64,000 bases of DNA from Candidatus Flexifilum breve (lineage in GTDB: Bacteria > Chloroflexota > Anaerolineae > Aggregatilineales > Phototrophicaceae), in NCBI GenBank assembly GCA_016717205.1, contig JADKGC010000009.1, forward strand, positions 186,001 through 250,000. The letters are read 5' to 3'. Positions 24,696 through 34,123 of the stretch are shown in pieces. Position 1 is the stretch's first letter; each line of letters opens with the position of its first letter. The notes under the pieces are model-generated. The model did not search any database and had not been told where the DNA came from. It saw only the letters and a list, made by a program, of their open reading frames with translations. A program made the translations under genes and the position numbers.

Positions 24696-27600
24696 TTATT
24701 CGGTCGCTTCCGCAGTGGCTTCAGGCGTCACTTCCACGCCGATGATCACGCTGCCGCCGCCGGACTGGACTTCCAGCGAAGTCTCCGCGGAAACTTCCGG
24801 CGTCACTTCAACGACCGCCGCCGCGTTGCCCTGCACCGCAACTGGCTCTAGCACGAACGGCGCAAAGCGCAGTACCCGGGAGGCCGACGCATCTGTCACG
24901 TAGACGCGCCCTTCGGCATCGACGGCGATGCCGCCGATTACGTCGAACTGGCTGTTATCCGTCGGCGCATCGCTCGGCTGACCAAACGAGCCGAGGCAGT
25001 TGCCGTCGGTGTCATACACCAGCACGCGCCCCGCATCCGGATCAGTGACATAGAGCAGATGGCGGAATTCATCAATCGCGACGTACGGCCGGTTGCCGAG
25101 GTCTTCGTACCACCCGCGCACATCATAGGTCGTGATCGGCGTGCCATCCCGGTTGAAAACCGACACGCGGCGATTCCACGTATCCGCGACGAACAGGCGG
25201 CCATCAGCCGAAGTCACCACGCCGCTCGGCTCATCAATCTGACCGAGCGCGCTCCCTGCCATGCCGATATCGCGCACGTATTCACCGGTCGCGGTGTACA
25301 CGCGGATGCGTTTGTTGCCCGTATCCGCGACATAGACAAAGCCTTGATCGTCGACCGTCACGTCACGCGGCCCCCAGAAGGCATCGGTCGGCACGGTTTC
25401 GGCAAACGCGCCGAACGTCCCCATCTGCCCCCAGCCGCGAATGAACTGCCCGTCCTGCGTAAACTGCACGATGCGGTAATTCCACGTATCCGCGACGTAC
25501 AACGTGCCATCCGGGGCAATCGCCACGCCATTCGGGCGCAGCAGCGGTTGCCCGCCGCCCGTCACACCGTCGATGTAGTACAGGAAACCCCCGTCGAGAT
25601 CGAAGACCGAAATACGGTTATTGAACTCATCCGCCACAAACACGCGGTCACTGCTGACGGCAATATCCAGCGCGTGATTCATCGGTTGGCCGTCCAGCGT
25701 CGAACCGAAACTCACATCGCCATACAACTGCTGCCAGTTCGCCGTACACTGGTTGACCGTCGTGCTCTCCAGCGGGTTTAACACCGTGCCATCGCCAACG
25801 CCGAGGTTCCACACCTGCGCGGCGATATCCTTGCGGATGTATAGGAACAGCCGTTCCGAGACGGGCCACGTTTGTAAATCATAGCCGGAGCCGACTGCCT
25901 CGCCATAGCGCTGATAGTCGCGCGACCACCAGATGTCGAACAAGCCGCGCCGCAGTTCGCTGGAGATCGGATTATTCCCGCTAAAATCGAGTACGTTATT
26001 GACGCGCGTCGAGTTCAGGTTGAAGTAGTCCTGCATCGGCCACCACATGCGGATGTACTCGAAGCGGTAGTAGCGATCTTCGAGGATCGGCTCAATGCGC
26101 GCGCGAATATCTTCGCTCACGTAGATCGCCGCGGCATCGCCAATTGCCCCCGGCGACGGACTGTCGCCGAAGAAGCGGGCGTTCTTCAGGTCCCGGAAGT
26201 ACCACGTCACCGGCCATGCGTTCCCGCCCCACGCAAAGTTGATGTTGAGGCCATCGGTGGTGCGGCGGCTGACATCCTCCACCTGCTCCATCATCAGCTT
26301 GATACCGGGCGCAGCATGCGCGTACACGATGAACTCGTTGGCGAAGTCATAGTTGATGAAGGCCGCCGCCCACGCGGTGCGTGCCGTCAGCAGCGCTAAG
26401 CCCACGAAGGCCGCCACGCCGAACATGCGCCGGAAGTGCATCCAGCCCGTGTGCCGCATCACCTGCACGATGATGAACACGATCACGAGGATCAGGAAGA
26501 CCATCGCCAGCCACTGATTGAACTCGGTGAGCTGCGCCTGCTGCAAGCCCGCGAACGGCGATTTGCCGACGAGGAACGGCGCGAGCGTCTGGAACCCGGC
26601 GACGAACAGGAACGGCAGCAGGAGTAGATACAGCCACCCGCGCCGGAAGAAGACCGCCCAGTCGATATTCTGGAACACGCGCCCGAAGTACCACGCGGTG
26701 ACGAAGATCAGCGGCAGCGTGATGTGTGTGGTCAGCCACGGCATCTTCTCGCCTGCCATCGTATACGCGAGGAAGTTGAACAACCCCCACCAGGCTGCGA
26801 ACAGCACAAACGAGAGTCGATGCAGCGCACGCGGGTTATTGACCAGCACCTCACGCTCGATCACCGGTTCTGCCGCGGCAGCAGCGAGACTCGCCTCGTC
26901 GCTGGCCGCTTCCGGGAGTTCACGCTGGCGTTGGCGGAAGAAGATCGTCAGCCCGGCCAGCATGGCGAGGAAACTGCCGATCAGCGGCAGGTACTCGTAA
27001 ATCGGCATCATGATCAGGGTGTAGTAGTACTGCGGCTGACTTCCGCGCTCCACCCCCTGCTGCTTGAGCCAGTAGCCGAGGCTGCCGATCATGCCGGAGG
27101 CCAGCCCCTGCGGATTGGTGAACATGGTCGTGAAGAAGAAGATGTACAGGGCATAGAACACCGCTGCCGCCGCCGTCCAGCGCCGCCAGTGCCACGTCAA
27201 CCCCACGGCGATCGAAATGGTCATGAACGGCACCAGCGCAATCGCTGTGCGCGTGATCCCCGTGGAAGAATAATCGGTTGGATCAGCACCCGCCATCTTA
27301 ATCACGGCCGCTGTCAGCCACGGCAGCACCAGTGACCCCATGAGCAGCAATATATCCAGTTCACGGAAGCGGTACAACGTGCGCCACCAATTGACCCGTC
27401 GTGAATAGACCAGCACAGCCAGCACGATCAGCGCAACCGGATACGTTGCAATAATCGGCAACCAGTTGATGCCATCCACGGTCACCGGATCAACGCTTTC
27501 GAGTTCAGCCGTGCGTTCTTGCCGCGTCGGTTCCTGCGAGATTTCTTCCACGACGATCAGGCCGATGAACGCCGCCAACGTGAGCAGCAAAATCACGACC

Positions 27601-28574
27601 ACATCGCGCGGGCGGAAGCGGCGCGTCTTGAGTGAAGCCCACCACGATGTGAGCAGCACAACCGCCAGCGTCCCGGCGGCGACGAGCAGCGTCCAACTGA
27701 GGAAAGTGCGATACGAGTCCGGCGTTACCCCCCCAGTGAGCATGACCCCGGTTTGCTGGACGACATAGCCGACGCGTTCCACCAGCGTTTCAAATTCTGC
27801 CAGCGAAATATTGAGGACGGCCACCATCACCAGCGTGACCGTACAGCCGAGCAAAATCGCCAGCGTGACGAACTGATACAGCGCCTTACTCGGTCGACGA
27901 AAGAGGTGCTGAAACAGGCGAATCGCCCAGAAGAGCGTTAGGAACAGGCCGAAAATGGCGATGTAGATGAACGCCGATTCTTTCGAGCCGAGGCTCCACA
28001 GCATCGCGCCCGCGAAGATATACAGCCAGATGGGTTTACGCCTGGCTTTGAGTGGTCCATCGACATATTGAAATAGACAGTAGACCATCACGAGCGTCGC
28101 GAAAATGGACGGCGTGTCCTCGCGAATGTAGCGATGGTGGAACAAGAGGAGCGGCGAGATCAAAATCATGATCGACGCCAGCAGCGCGCCTGTTCGCCCT
28201 AACCATCTTCGAAAGAGGATGGGGAACATCACCATCATCACGCCCAAAATCGCGGGATACAGGCGTGCGGTGTAGTCGTTATCCCCGAACAGGAAGTAGA
28301 AGAACGCTGTCGCATGGAAGAGGATCGGCCCATGCATGAGCGGCGTATGCTGGAAATCGCCTTCGGTATACAGCCGCCACGAGTAATACGTGTGCAGGCT
28401 TTCGTCGTGGCTCATCACGCGGTCGCCCAGCCCGGCAAAGCGGGTGATCAAGGCAATCGCCAGAATCACGATGTAGGCGACTACTTCCCAGTTGATGGTA
28501 TACGTGCGCGCCCAGAGGCGGCTGAGCGCATCAGAGCGGGACGACTGCGGGTATTGATCGTACGTCGTTGCCAT
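24696..28574 (-). CDS. TIGR03663-type membrane protein fused to an NHL propeller
   Basis: 1292 residues from ATG 28574. The N-terminal ~650 residues are a polytopic GT-C-like membrane domain. It has the family's invariant DE (D57-E58, in MSHDESLHTYYSW) and HGP (81-83, in TPLMHGPILFH) and distant likeness to dolichyl-phosphate-mannose protein mannosyltransferases. A soluble region follows, and from about residue 950 come five to six NHL repeats (LYVADTWNYRIVQF, VYVADTGNKRIRVY, LFVADTWNRRVSVF, VYVTDASASRVLRF), a beta-propeller likely exposed outside. The tail is rich in EVTPE/EATAE. Its function is unestablished; TIGR03663 proteins usually occur in genomes with YYY proteins, as here. It is the last gene of the operon. 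Confidence 0.88.
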   Translation of the reverse strand: MATTYDQYPQSSRSDALSRLWARTYTINWEVVAYIVILAIALITRFAGLGDRVMSHDESLHTYYSWRLYTEGDFQHTPLMHGPILFHATAFFYFLFGDNDYTARLYPAILGVMMVMFPILFRRWLGRTGALLASIMILISPLLLFHHRYIREDTPSIFATLVMVYCLFQYVDGPLKARRKPIWLYIFAGAMLWSLGSKESAFIYIAIFGLFLTLFWAIRLFQHLFRRPSKALYQFVTLAILLGCTVTLVMVAVLNISLAEFETLVERVGYVVQQTGVMLTGGVTPDSYRTFLSWTLLVAAGTLAVVLLTSWWASLKTRRFRPRDVVVILLLTLAAFIGLIVVEEISQEPTRQERTAELESVDPVTVDGINWLPIIATYPVALIVLAVLVYSRRVNWWRTLYRFRELDILLLMGSLVLPWLTAAVIKMAGADPTDYSSTGITRTAIALVPFMTISIAVGLTWHWRRWTAAAAVFYALYIFFFTTMFTNPQGLASGMIGSLGYWLKQQGVERGSQPQYYYTLIMMPIYEYLPLIGSFLAMLAGLTIFFRQRQRELPEAASDEASLAAAAAEPVIEREVLVNNPRALHRLSFVLFAAWWGLFNFLAYTMAGEKMPWLTTHITLPLIFVTAWYFGRVFQNIDWAVFFRRGWLYLLLLPFLFVAGFQTLAPFLVGKSPFAGLQQAQLTEFNQWLAMVFLILVIVFIIVQVMRHTGWMHFRRMFGVAAFVGLALLTARTAWAAAFINYDFANEFIVYAHAAPGIKLMMEQVEDVSRRTTDGLNINFAWGGNAWPVTWYFRDLKNARFFGDSPSPGAIGDAAAIYVSEDIRARIEPILEDRYYRFEYIRMWWPMQDYFNLNSTRVNNVLDFSGNNPISSELRRGLFDIWWSRDYQRYGEAVGSGYDLQTWPVSERLFLYIRKDIAAQVWNLGVGDGTVLNPLESTTVNQCTANWQQLYGDVSFGSTLDGQPMNHALDIAVSSDRVFVADEFNNRISVFDLDGGFLYYIDGVTGGGQPLLRPNGVAIAPDGTLYVADTWNYRIVQFTQDGQFIRGWGQMGTFGAFAETVPTDAFWGPRDVTVDDQGFVYVADTGNKRIRVYTATGEYVRDIGMAGSALGQIDEPSGVVTSADGRLFVADTWNRRVSVFNRDGTPITTYDVRGWYEDLGNRPYVAIDEFRHLLYVTDPDAGRVLVYDTDGNCLGSFGQPSDAPTDNSQFDVIGGIAVDAEGRVYVTDASASRVLRFAPFVLEPVAVQGNAAAVVEVTPEVSAETSLEVQSGGGSVIIGVEVTPEATAEATE

Positions 28575-28585
28575 AAAGAAAACCC

Positions 28586-29065
28586 CTAAGGAGTATCGGT
28601 CGCGCCGAGGACAGGCGCGTGATTCGGCTGCACAGGCGGCAGAAATTCGCTGGTGGTCTTGGCCGTGAGCACTGCCGGTGTCGCGGGGGTGTTGATCGTC
28701 GCGGGTGTCGGCGGCGTCGGCAGGTTGAACTGGTGGGCGCGCAGCGACCACGGCAGCAGCAGCACTATCATCAGCAGCACCACGGCCACACTGTAGCGCG
28801 CTTGCTCAAAGCTGATCGTCGGGCGCTTGGGCGCGCGCATCTCCGCTTCCACCCCCGCCCAGATGCGATCCAGACTGGGCAGCGGATTGCCGAGGCCGGG
28901 CAGCGTGCGGCTGAGTTCGCTGCTCAGTTCGCGCTGATGCACATACGCCGCATAGCATGCGTCACAGGTTTGAATATGTTCGGCCACCTGAGACCGCACG
29001 GCAGGTGCTAGTTCACGAGCAATGTATCCGGGCAGATGTTCCCGGCAAACACGACAAGCAATCAT
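28586..29065 (-). CDS. Zinc-finger anti-sigma factor
   Basis: A 159-residue single-pass membrane protein. The N-terminal ZAS zinc-binding motif is C4-x2-C7 with H30-x3-C34-x2-C37 (HIQTCDACYAAYV). A transmembrane segment lies at about 92-110 (YSVAVVLLMIVLLLPWSL), followed by a Pro/Thr-rich extracytoplasmic region of about 50 residues. It should hold the adjacent sigma factor inactive until an envelope signal arrives. It lies 3 bp after the sigma gene and 11 bp before the TIGR03663-NHL gene, so it is fully embedded in the operon. Confidence 0.9.
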   Translation of the reverse strand: MIACRVCREHLPGYIARELAPAVRSQVAEHIQTCDACYAAYVHQRELSSELSRTLPGLGNPLPSLDRIWAGVEAEMRAPKRPTISFEQARYSVAVVLLMIVLLLPWSLRAHQFNLPTPPTPATINTPATPAVLTAKTTSEFLPPVQPNHAPVLGATDTP

Positions 29066-29068
29066 AGT

Positions 29069-29653
29069 TTAGAAACTCAGTAATTCGTCCAACAAACCTT
29101 GACCCACGGCTTGCAGCGAACCGCGCAGCGCTTCATGCGCCAACCGGACGCGGCTTTCGGCGGTTTTCTGCGGGCAATCCATCACTTCGGCGATTTCACG
29201 GTACGTCAGTCCGTGACCATAGCGCAGCACAACCGCTTCGCGCAGCCGGGGTGTCAGCGAGGCCAGCGCGCGGCTGACCGCTTCCCGTGCCGACTGCTGC
29301 GCCAGCGCGGCTTCCGGCGTCTCTGACCGGGGCGCGGGCAGACCGTTATTCAGGAACGGCGCGAGATCGCACGTAGGTACCTGACTTTTGCGGTACATGT
29401 TGCGGCAGCGGCAGATGGCAATGGTATACAGCCACGTTTTGAACGACGACAGCTTGGCATCGTAGCGCTGCAGATTGCGAAACGCATACACGAACGATTC
29501 CTGCGTCACGTCTTCCGCATCTTCCCGGTTGAACAACAGGCTGTAGCACAACCGGTAGATGCCGGGCGCGAATAATTCGTATAACGCGGCGTAACCGCTT
29601 TGGTCGCCCCGCAGCGCGCGGCGCATGCTCGACTCAACTTCTTCGGGTATCAT
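29069..29653 (-). CDS. ECF-type RNA polymerase sigma factor
   Basis: A 194-residue sigma-70 family protein with regions 2 and 4 only. Region 2 has YELFAPGIYRLCYSLL, NREDAEDVTQESFVYAFRNL and KTWLYTIAICRCRNMYRK. Region 4 has LTPRLREAVVLRYGHGLTYREIAEVM followed by TAESRVRLAHEAL, the -35-binding helix-turn-helix. The linker between them contains a Pro-rich stretch. It is paired with a ZAS anti-sigma factor immediately downstream. Whether it reads the promoter of this same operon cannot be decided here. A weak GCGTGC/GCACGC hairpin lies just upstream. Confidence 0.95.
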   Translation of the reverse strand: MIPEEVESSMRRALRGDQSGYAALYELFAPGIYRLCYSLLFNREDAEDVTQESFVYAFRNLQRYDAKLSSFKTWLYTIAICRCRNMYRKSQVPTCDLAPFLNNGLPAPRSETPEAALAQQSAREAVSRALASLTPRLREAVVLRYGHGLTYREIAEVMDCPQKTAESRVRLAHEALRGSLQAVGQGLLDELLSF

Positions 29654-29721
29654 ACCGTTCCTAACCCCTCAGCGTGCGGTTATTGTACAGCACGCCTTGG
29701 AGAATTCCTCACCTCGTGGGT

Positions 29722-31593
29722 TCATCCGGCGGCATCCTGCGGTTCGACACCCTCGTAAATATCCTGGCGCAGCCACAGCACGGTCGATTCCAGCGTCATC
29801 CATGTGAAGCGAGCATGGCGCTGCATCCACCACGTCGGCACATCGAGTGCATAGATGGCCAGCGGCGTCCATGTCCGCGTGGTGATGAAGTCCTGCCCGA
29901 CGTAACTGGTGCCAAGCGCGGGCGAATCATCAAAGGCAGGCAGCAGCACAACCTGATCACCGAGTGCGTCGCGTAAATCGGTGATATATTCGGCCTGCGT
30001 AAAATCACGCACCACCCACGCGATCACCCCGTCCTGTGGCGCCATCACGCTGAGCGGCAGCACATTGAATCCCCCGCTGTTGCGTTCGGCGAGTTCGTGC
30101 AGCGTTTCGCGCAGCAGCAGCACATCGGTGCTCGTCGCGTAGAAGTGGAAGGGTTCGCGTGGGCTGTCGGCCTCGCTGACCGCGGCGCCCCACCCGCTCC
30201 CCAATGAGGTGATCGCGCCGAAAATCAGCACGCCGAGCCCTACGCCCTGGAGCGCGCTGGTATTGCCCCACACGCTCGCCACGAGGAAGAAACCGATGAT
30301 CAGGAACATGATCGAGACGATCACGAGGATCACGCTGTTGGCATTAAGTGTAGCCGTCGCCAGTGACTCGCTGGTCGAGGTCAGCAGCGAACGTCCGAGC
30401 GCCTGCGCTGAAACCGTGAACACCACCAGCACGGCGATGAAGGCGAGCGCGATCACCCAGCGCGCCCACGCGGGCGGCGCGAAGATTTCGGTCTCGCGCA
30501 CGGGCTTGAGCATCGCCATAACGGCGGATGTGGTCAAGCCGATCAGCGGTATGGTGAACCACAGCGCGTGATACGCCTCCGCCCCAACGAACACCAACGA
30601 GCCGATCATCGCCATGACCAACCAAGCAGCCAGAAAGCGGTCGATTAAGGTGAACGACTGGCGATTGATCAGCACAACGACCCCGGCCAGCGCCAACGCC
30701 CACCAGAACGGCTCATAGAACAGGCTGACGTACAGCGCAAACGGCGTAATCGCCCCATCCGGCGCTTGCGTGAAGCCCCGCCCGAACCCGGCGAACACCT
30801 CGCCGACCGCGTTCAAGCCACTAGGATTAAGGAGCGTCCCGGTCGCGACGAGGATCACGAAGGCGCCCGCTACCAGCAGCGGCGTCCCCCAAGTACCGAA
30901 ACGGGCTCCGACGAATGCGCTGGTCGCGGCGGACTTAGCCTCCGCCTCCGCAAAGTTGAAGGTCTGTGCGCGCCGTTCCCACACGGTGACAATGCCCAGC
31001 GCGCCGAGCAGCATCAAGGCAAGCAGCAGGCCACCCGCCTCGCTCAGGAAAATCAGGCTGCCGCCGCTCACCGCCGCGACGACCTTGATCCACGGCGCAT
31101 CATCACCGCCGCGCAGGCGCAGGAGCGCCCACAACAGGGCGATCGCGCTGAGCATCGACCAGATCACCGGAGCGCTGAAGCGCGCTGCGACCAACCCAAC
31201 GGGCGATACCGCCAGCAATACGGCGAACACGAACGCGCGCGTGCTGCCCAGTTCGCGCCGGAAGAGGAGCGGTGTGAGGACGAGCAGCGAACCACCCAAT
31301 GCTGTGAACAGCCGCGCGGTAAATTCTGATGTACCAAATACGGCGAACGCCAGCGCCTGCACCGCAAAGAGGAGCGGGCTGGTCGCGGTCAGCGGTTCGC
31401 CCGACGCCTCCGGCACGACGACGCGAAACGCCGCCAAGGCATTGTGCGTCTCCGACGCCGCCATCGGCACCGCGCCTAGACTGGCGAGGCGGAGCACCAG
31501 TGCCAGTGCAATCACGGCGAGGTAGGCGACCGTTTCGAGGCGAATCGCCAGCGTCGGACGTTCAAGAACAGGGGCAGTCACTACAGTCTGCAT
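29722..31593 (-). CDS. GT-C-like membrane protein (mannosyltransferase-like)
   Basis: A 623-residue protein with roughly a dozen hydrophobic segments over residues 18-480 and a soluble C-terminal domain of about 140 residues. The topology is that of the PMT/GT39 glycosyltransferase clan. The residues where TIGR03663 and PMT proteins carry an Asp-Glu pair after the first membrane helix read S47-E48 (PMAASETHNALAAF), so the catalytic Asp may be missing. It may be a non-catalytic paralogue or an accessory subunit. It lies 9 bp after the YYY protein gene and 68 bp before the sigma gene. Confidence 0.75.
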   Translation of the reverse strand: MQTVVTAPVLERPTLAIRLETVAYLAVIALALVLRLASLGAVPMAASETHNALAAFRVVVPEASGEPLTATSPLLFAVQALAFAVFGTSEFTARLFTALGGSLLVLTPLLFRRELGSTRAFVFAVLLAVSPVGLVAARFSAPVIWSMLSAIALLWALLRLRGGDDAPWIKVVAAVSGGSLIFLSEAGGLLLALMLLGALGIVTVWERRAQTFNFAEAEAKSAATSAFVGARFGTWGTPLLVAGAFVILVATGTLLNPSGLNAVGEVFAGFGRGFTQAPDGAITPFALYVSLFYEPFWWALALAGVVVLINRQSFTLIDRFLAAWLVMAMIGSLVFVGAEAYHALWFTIPLIGLTTSAVMAMLKPVRETEIFAPPAWARWVIALAFIAVLVVFTVSAQALGRSLLTSTSESLATATLNANSVILVIVSIMFLIIGFFLVASVWGNTSALQGVGLGVLIFGAITSLGSGWGAAVSEADSPREPFHFYATSTDVLLLRETLHELAERNSGGFNVLPLSVMAPQDGVIAWVVRDFTQAEYITDLRDALGDQVVLLPAFDDSPALGTSYVGQDFITTRTWTPLAIYALDVPTWWMQRHARFTWMTLESTVLWLRQDIYEGVEPQDAAG

Positions 31594-31602
31594 ACGGCTT
31601 CC

Positions 31603-34107
31603 CTACTGGCTGAACTGAATAGCTTCCGGCGTGACGCGATAGATGCGACTGCCGCCGGTCTCACAGACGATGTCAAGATTGTCGAGGAATTTAATCTCGC
31701 TCTCCGCGCCAAACGTCGAGCGTTCGATGGTGCCGAACACCACATAATCGACGCCGTACTGATTGAGCAGAATCGCGGTGTCGCGCCATGTTGGCGACGT
31801 GTAGAGGGTCTGGATGTCCGCGTCGCGCGTGCCGCCGAGTTCGGCGTAGCCCTCAACGCCGCGCCACTGCTGCTGATGACCGACCCAGTTGAGCAGTATG
31901 GGCAGCCCGGTCAGTGTGCCGACGGTGCCAAACTCGCCATGGTATTGGGGCCCCACCGCCTGCGCGACCGTCACATCATTGCCCTCGACTTGTTCGCCGA
32001 GGCAAAGCGCGACCTGATAATCATCTGCCCACGTAAACGACGGGCCACCGTCGAGCGTGACGGGTACCTCACTGAATGTGCGCCCCGCTTCGACAATGGC
32101 GCGGTGATACACCCCGGCGACCGGGAACATCAGCCCGAACGCCATGACCAGCGCCAACCCGCCGATGAACACGGCGCGCAGTGAGACTGGCGGACGCATC
32201 AACTGATGATCAGAGACAATCGTATACACGGCATAGGCGGCAGCCACACTCCACACCAGCCACGCGCCGTAGTAGAACTTGAACACGGTGTTCATGCGCG
32301 TGCTGAAGTTATCGCGCAGGTAGACAAATTCCGGCGTGAGCGTGAGCATCAAGCCGAGCCCAACCAGCAGCAGCGCAAAGCCGGTTGCGGGCGGGTAGAT
32401 CGGCGCGACTGCCGCCTCCGGGTTGTTCAGACCTGCGGAGCGCCGCGGGAACATCCGCGCCAGCACGAGGATCACGCCGAGTGTGAGCACAAGCGCCGTG
32501 AGTGAGTGCGTCACGCGTTTGCTCAGCGCCAAGCTGACCACGCGCCCAAGACCGCCATTGCTTTCAATGAAACCGCCGACCTGATTGCGCAGGGCGGGGA
32601 TCACATACCCGACGACCGAGAACAGGACGAGCAGCAGAATCAGCCCGCCTAGCACGATCAACCCGGTGCGGATGGCGAAGCGCCAGTTGAGCGTCCCCCA
32701 ACCGCGCCACAGCTCCAACACTAAGAACGGCCCGAGGATGAGCAGCAGCGGCCCGAACATGATGAAGAACTGGCGGAACAGCGTCGGGTAGACGAGGTTG
32801 GGCACGACGCCTGCCGCCTGCGACCGGAACGAAATGATGAATGGCAGGTAGGCGACGACCGCCACGACCACCAGCGTGAGCGCCAACCAGAACACGCTGA
32901 GCAGATCGTCAAGCGTCAAGCGTCCGGTGCGGATCAGGCGGCGCACCGCCTCTGCGCCAAGGAGCGCCGCCGCGTAAATCGGACCATCCCACGTATTGAG
33001 GAAGATCAGCCCGCCGATCACCAGACCATAAAGCACCGTTTCGCTGCGGTTGGGCTTGCGTCCGCTGAGGATGACGTTGAGCGCCAACCCGAGTGCCAGC
33101 ACGGCGAAGGGCAGCGACAGCACATGCGGATGATTGTCCGAGAGCAAGAAGCTGAACTGCGGGAATTCGTCGATGACTTCAACCCGCGAATTATCGAAGT
33201 TGCGGTCGTTGAGCACGCGCGCGCTGCGGAACCACCACCAGTTGCCCCAGTCGTTGAGGTCCGCGCTCCCCGGCCCGCCGATCTGGTTCTGACGTTCGTT
33301 CATGTCCCAGAAGGCGAGGTATTCCTGCGGGGCCGTGTTCGTCTGATACGGCACTTCGACCAGCGCCAATTGGAAGTTGCCGAGCAGCACGACGAAAATC
33401 ATGCCGATGATCCCCGTCCAGATCGCCGCACTCCGCTTCGGTTCACCGGAACCGCTAGCCCGCGACCGCACGAGGTTATACACCACACCGAACGCGCCGA
33501 TCCCGGTCAGCGCGAACAGGAGCGCCGCCGTCATGTTGAAACCAATCGTGCTCGTGATGCCGCTCAACTTGGAGAGCATGCCCGCGATCACGTAGCCGAA
33601 ATAGTAGTAGCTGATGGCGTAGCCGGAGAGCCACGGATCCGCCGGGGGAAAGACTTCCGAGCGCATGACCGACGAGAGGAACGCCAGTTCCATCGGCTTT
33701 TCGGTGAAGGTGATCGCATTCTGGTGCGCGCGGTAGATCGCCCACGCAAACAGCAGCACGAAGAACAGTACTTCGCCGACGATCACGACGGCACGGTTTT
33801 CCCGCCACCACGCCCGCAAATCGATCGGTTCGCGCAGATACACAATCAGCCCGGCGACCAGCACAATCACCCACGCGAGGATCATCGAACCGGGAGTATT
33901 GCGAATAAAGCCGAACATCGCCAGCAACCAGAAGACGAAACCCGTCAGCAGCAGACCAAGCGCGCGCGCCAGTGTGTAACCGCGGTCGGGCAGGCAGCGG
34001 AGCAGGCGAAAGCTCAGCGGCAGCACGCCGACCCCGGCGGCGGTCACCAACGCCCACCAACTGAGGACGATTCCCCCTTCGCGGGGCAGCCAATCAAACA
34101 CGTTCAC
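31603..34107 (-). CDS. YYY membrane protein (DUF2298)
   Basis: An 834-residue, very hydrophobic protein with about 15 or more membrane segments and the defining YYYFG at 168-172 (AISYYYFGYVIAGML). It also has family motifs EKPMELAFLSSVMRS and FPPADPWLSGY just before it, and DNHPHVLSLPFAVL later. The length matches the single-copy class of Chlor_Arch_YYY proteins (700-900 residues). The function is unknown; the look is that of a GT-C membrane enzyme, with a soluble C-terminal region after residue ~690. It follows the fusion protein by 16 bp. Confidence 0.9.
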   Translation of the reverse strand: MNVFDWLPREGGIVLSWWALVTAAGVGVLPLSFRLLRCLPDRGYTLARALGLLLTGFVFWLLAMFGFIRNTPGSMILAWVIVLVAGLIVYLREPIDLRAWWRENRAVVIVGEVLFFVLLFAWAIYRAHQNAITFTEKPMELAFLSSVMRSEVFPPADPWLSGYAISYYYFGYVIAGMLSKLSGITSTIGFNMTAALLFALTGIGAFGVVYNLVRSRASGSGEPKRSAAIWTGIIGMIFVVLLGNFQLALVEVPYQTNTAPQEYLAFWDMNERQNQIGGPGSADLNDWGNWWWFRSARVLNDRNFDNSRVEVIDEFPQFSFLLSDNHPHVLSLPFAVLALGLALNVILSGRKPNRSETVLYGLVIGGLIFLNTWDGPIYAAALLGAEAVRRLIRTGRLTLDDLLSVFWLALTLVVVAVVAYLPFIISFRSQAAGVVPNLVYPTLFRQFFIMFGPLLLILGPFLVLELWRGWGTLNWRFAIRTGLIVLGGLILLLVLFSVVGYVIPALRNQVGGFIESNGGLGRVVSLALSKRVTHSLTALVLTLGVILVLARMFPRRSAGLNNPEAAVAPIYPPATGFALLLVGLGLMLTLTPEFVYLRDNFSTRMNTVFKFYYGAWLVWSVAAAYAVYTIVSDHQLMRPPVSLRAVFIGGLALVMAFGLMFPVAGVYHRAIVEAGRTFSEVPVTLDGGPSFTWADDYQVALCLGEQVEGNDVTVAQAVGPQYHGEFGTVGTLTGLPILLNWVGHQQQWRGVEGYAELGGTRDADIQTLYTSPTWRDTAILLNQYGVDYVVFGTIERSTFGAESEIKFLDNLDIVCETGGSRIYRVTPEAIQFSQ

Positions 34108-34123
34108 CGGTTACCCTTCCCCG

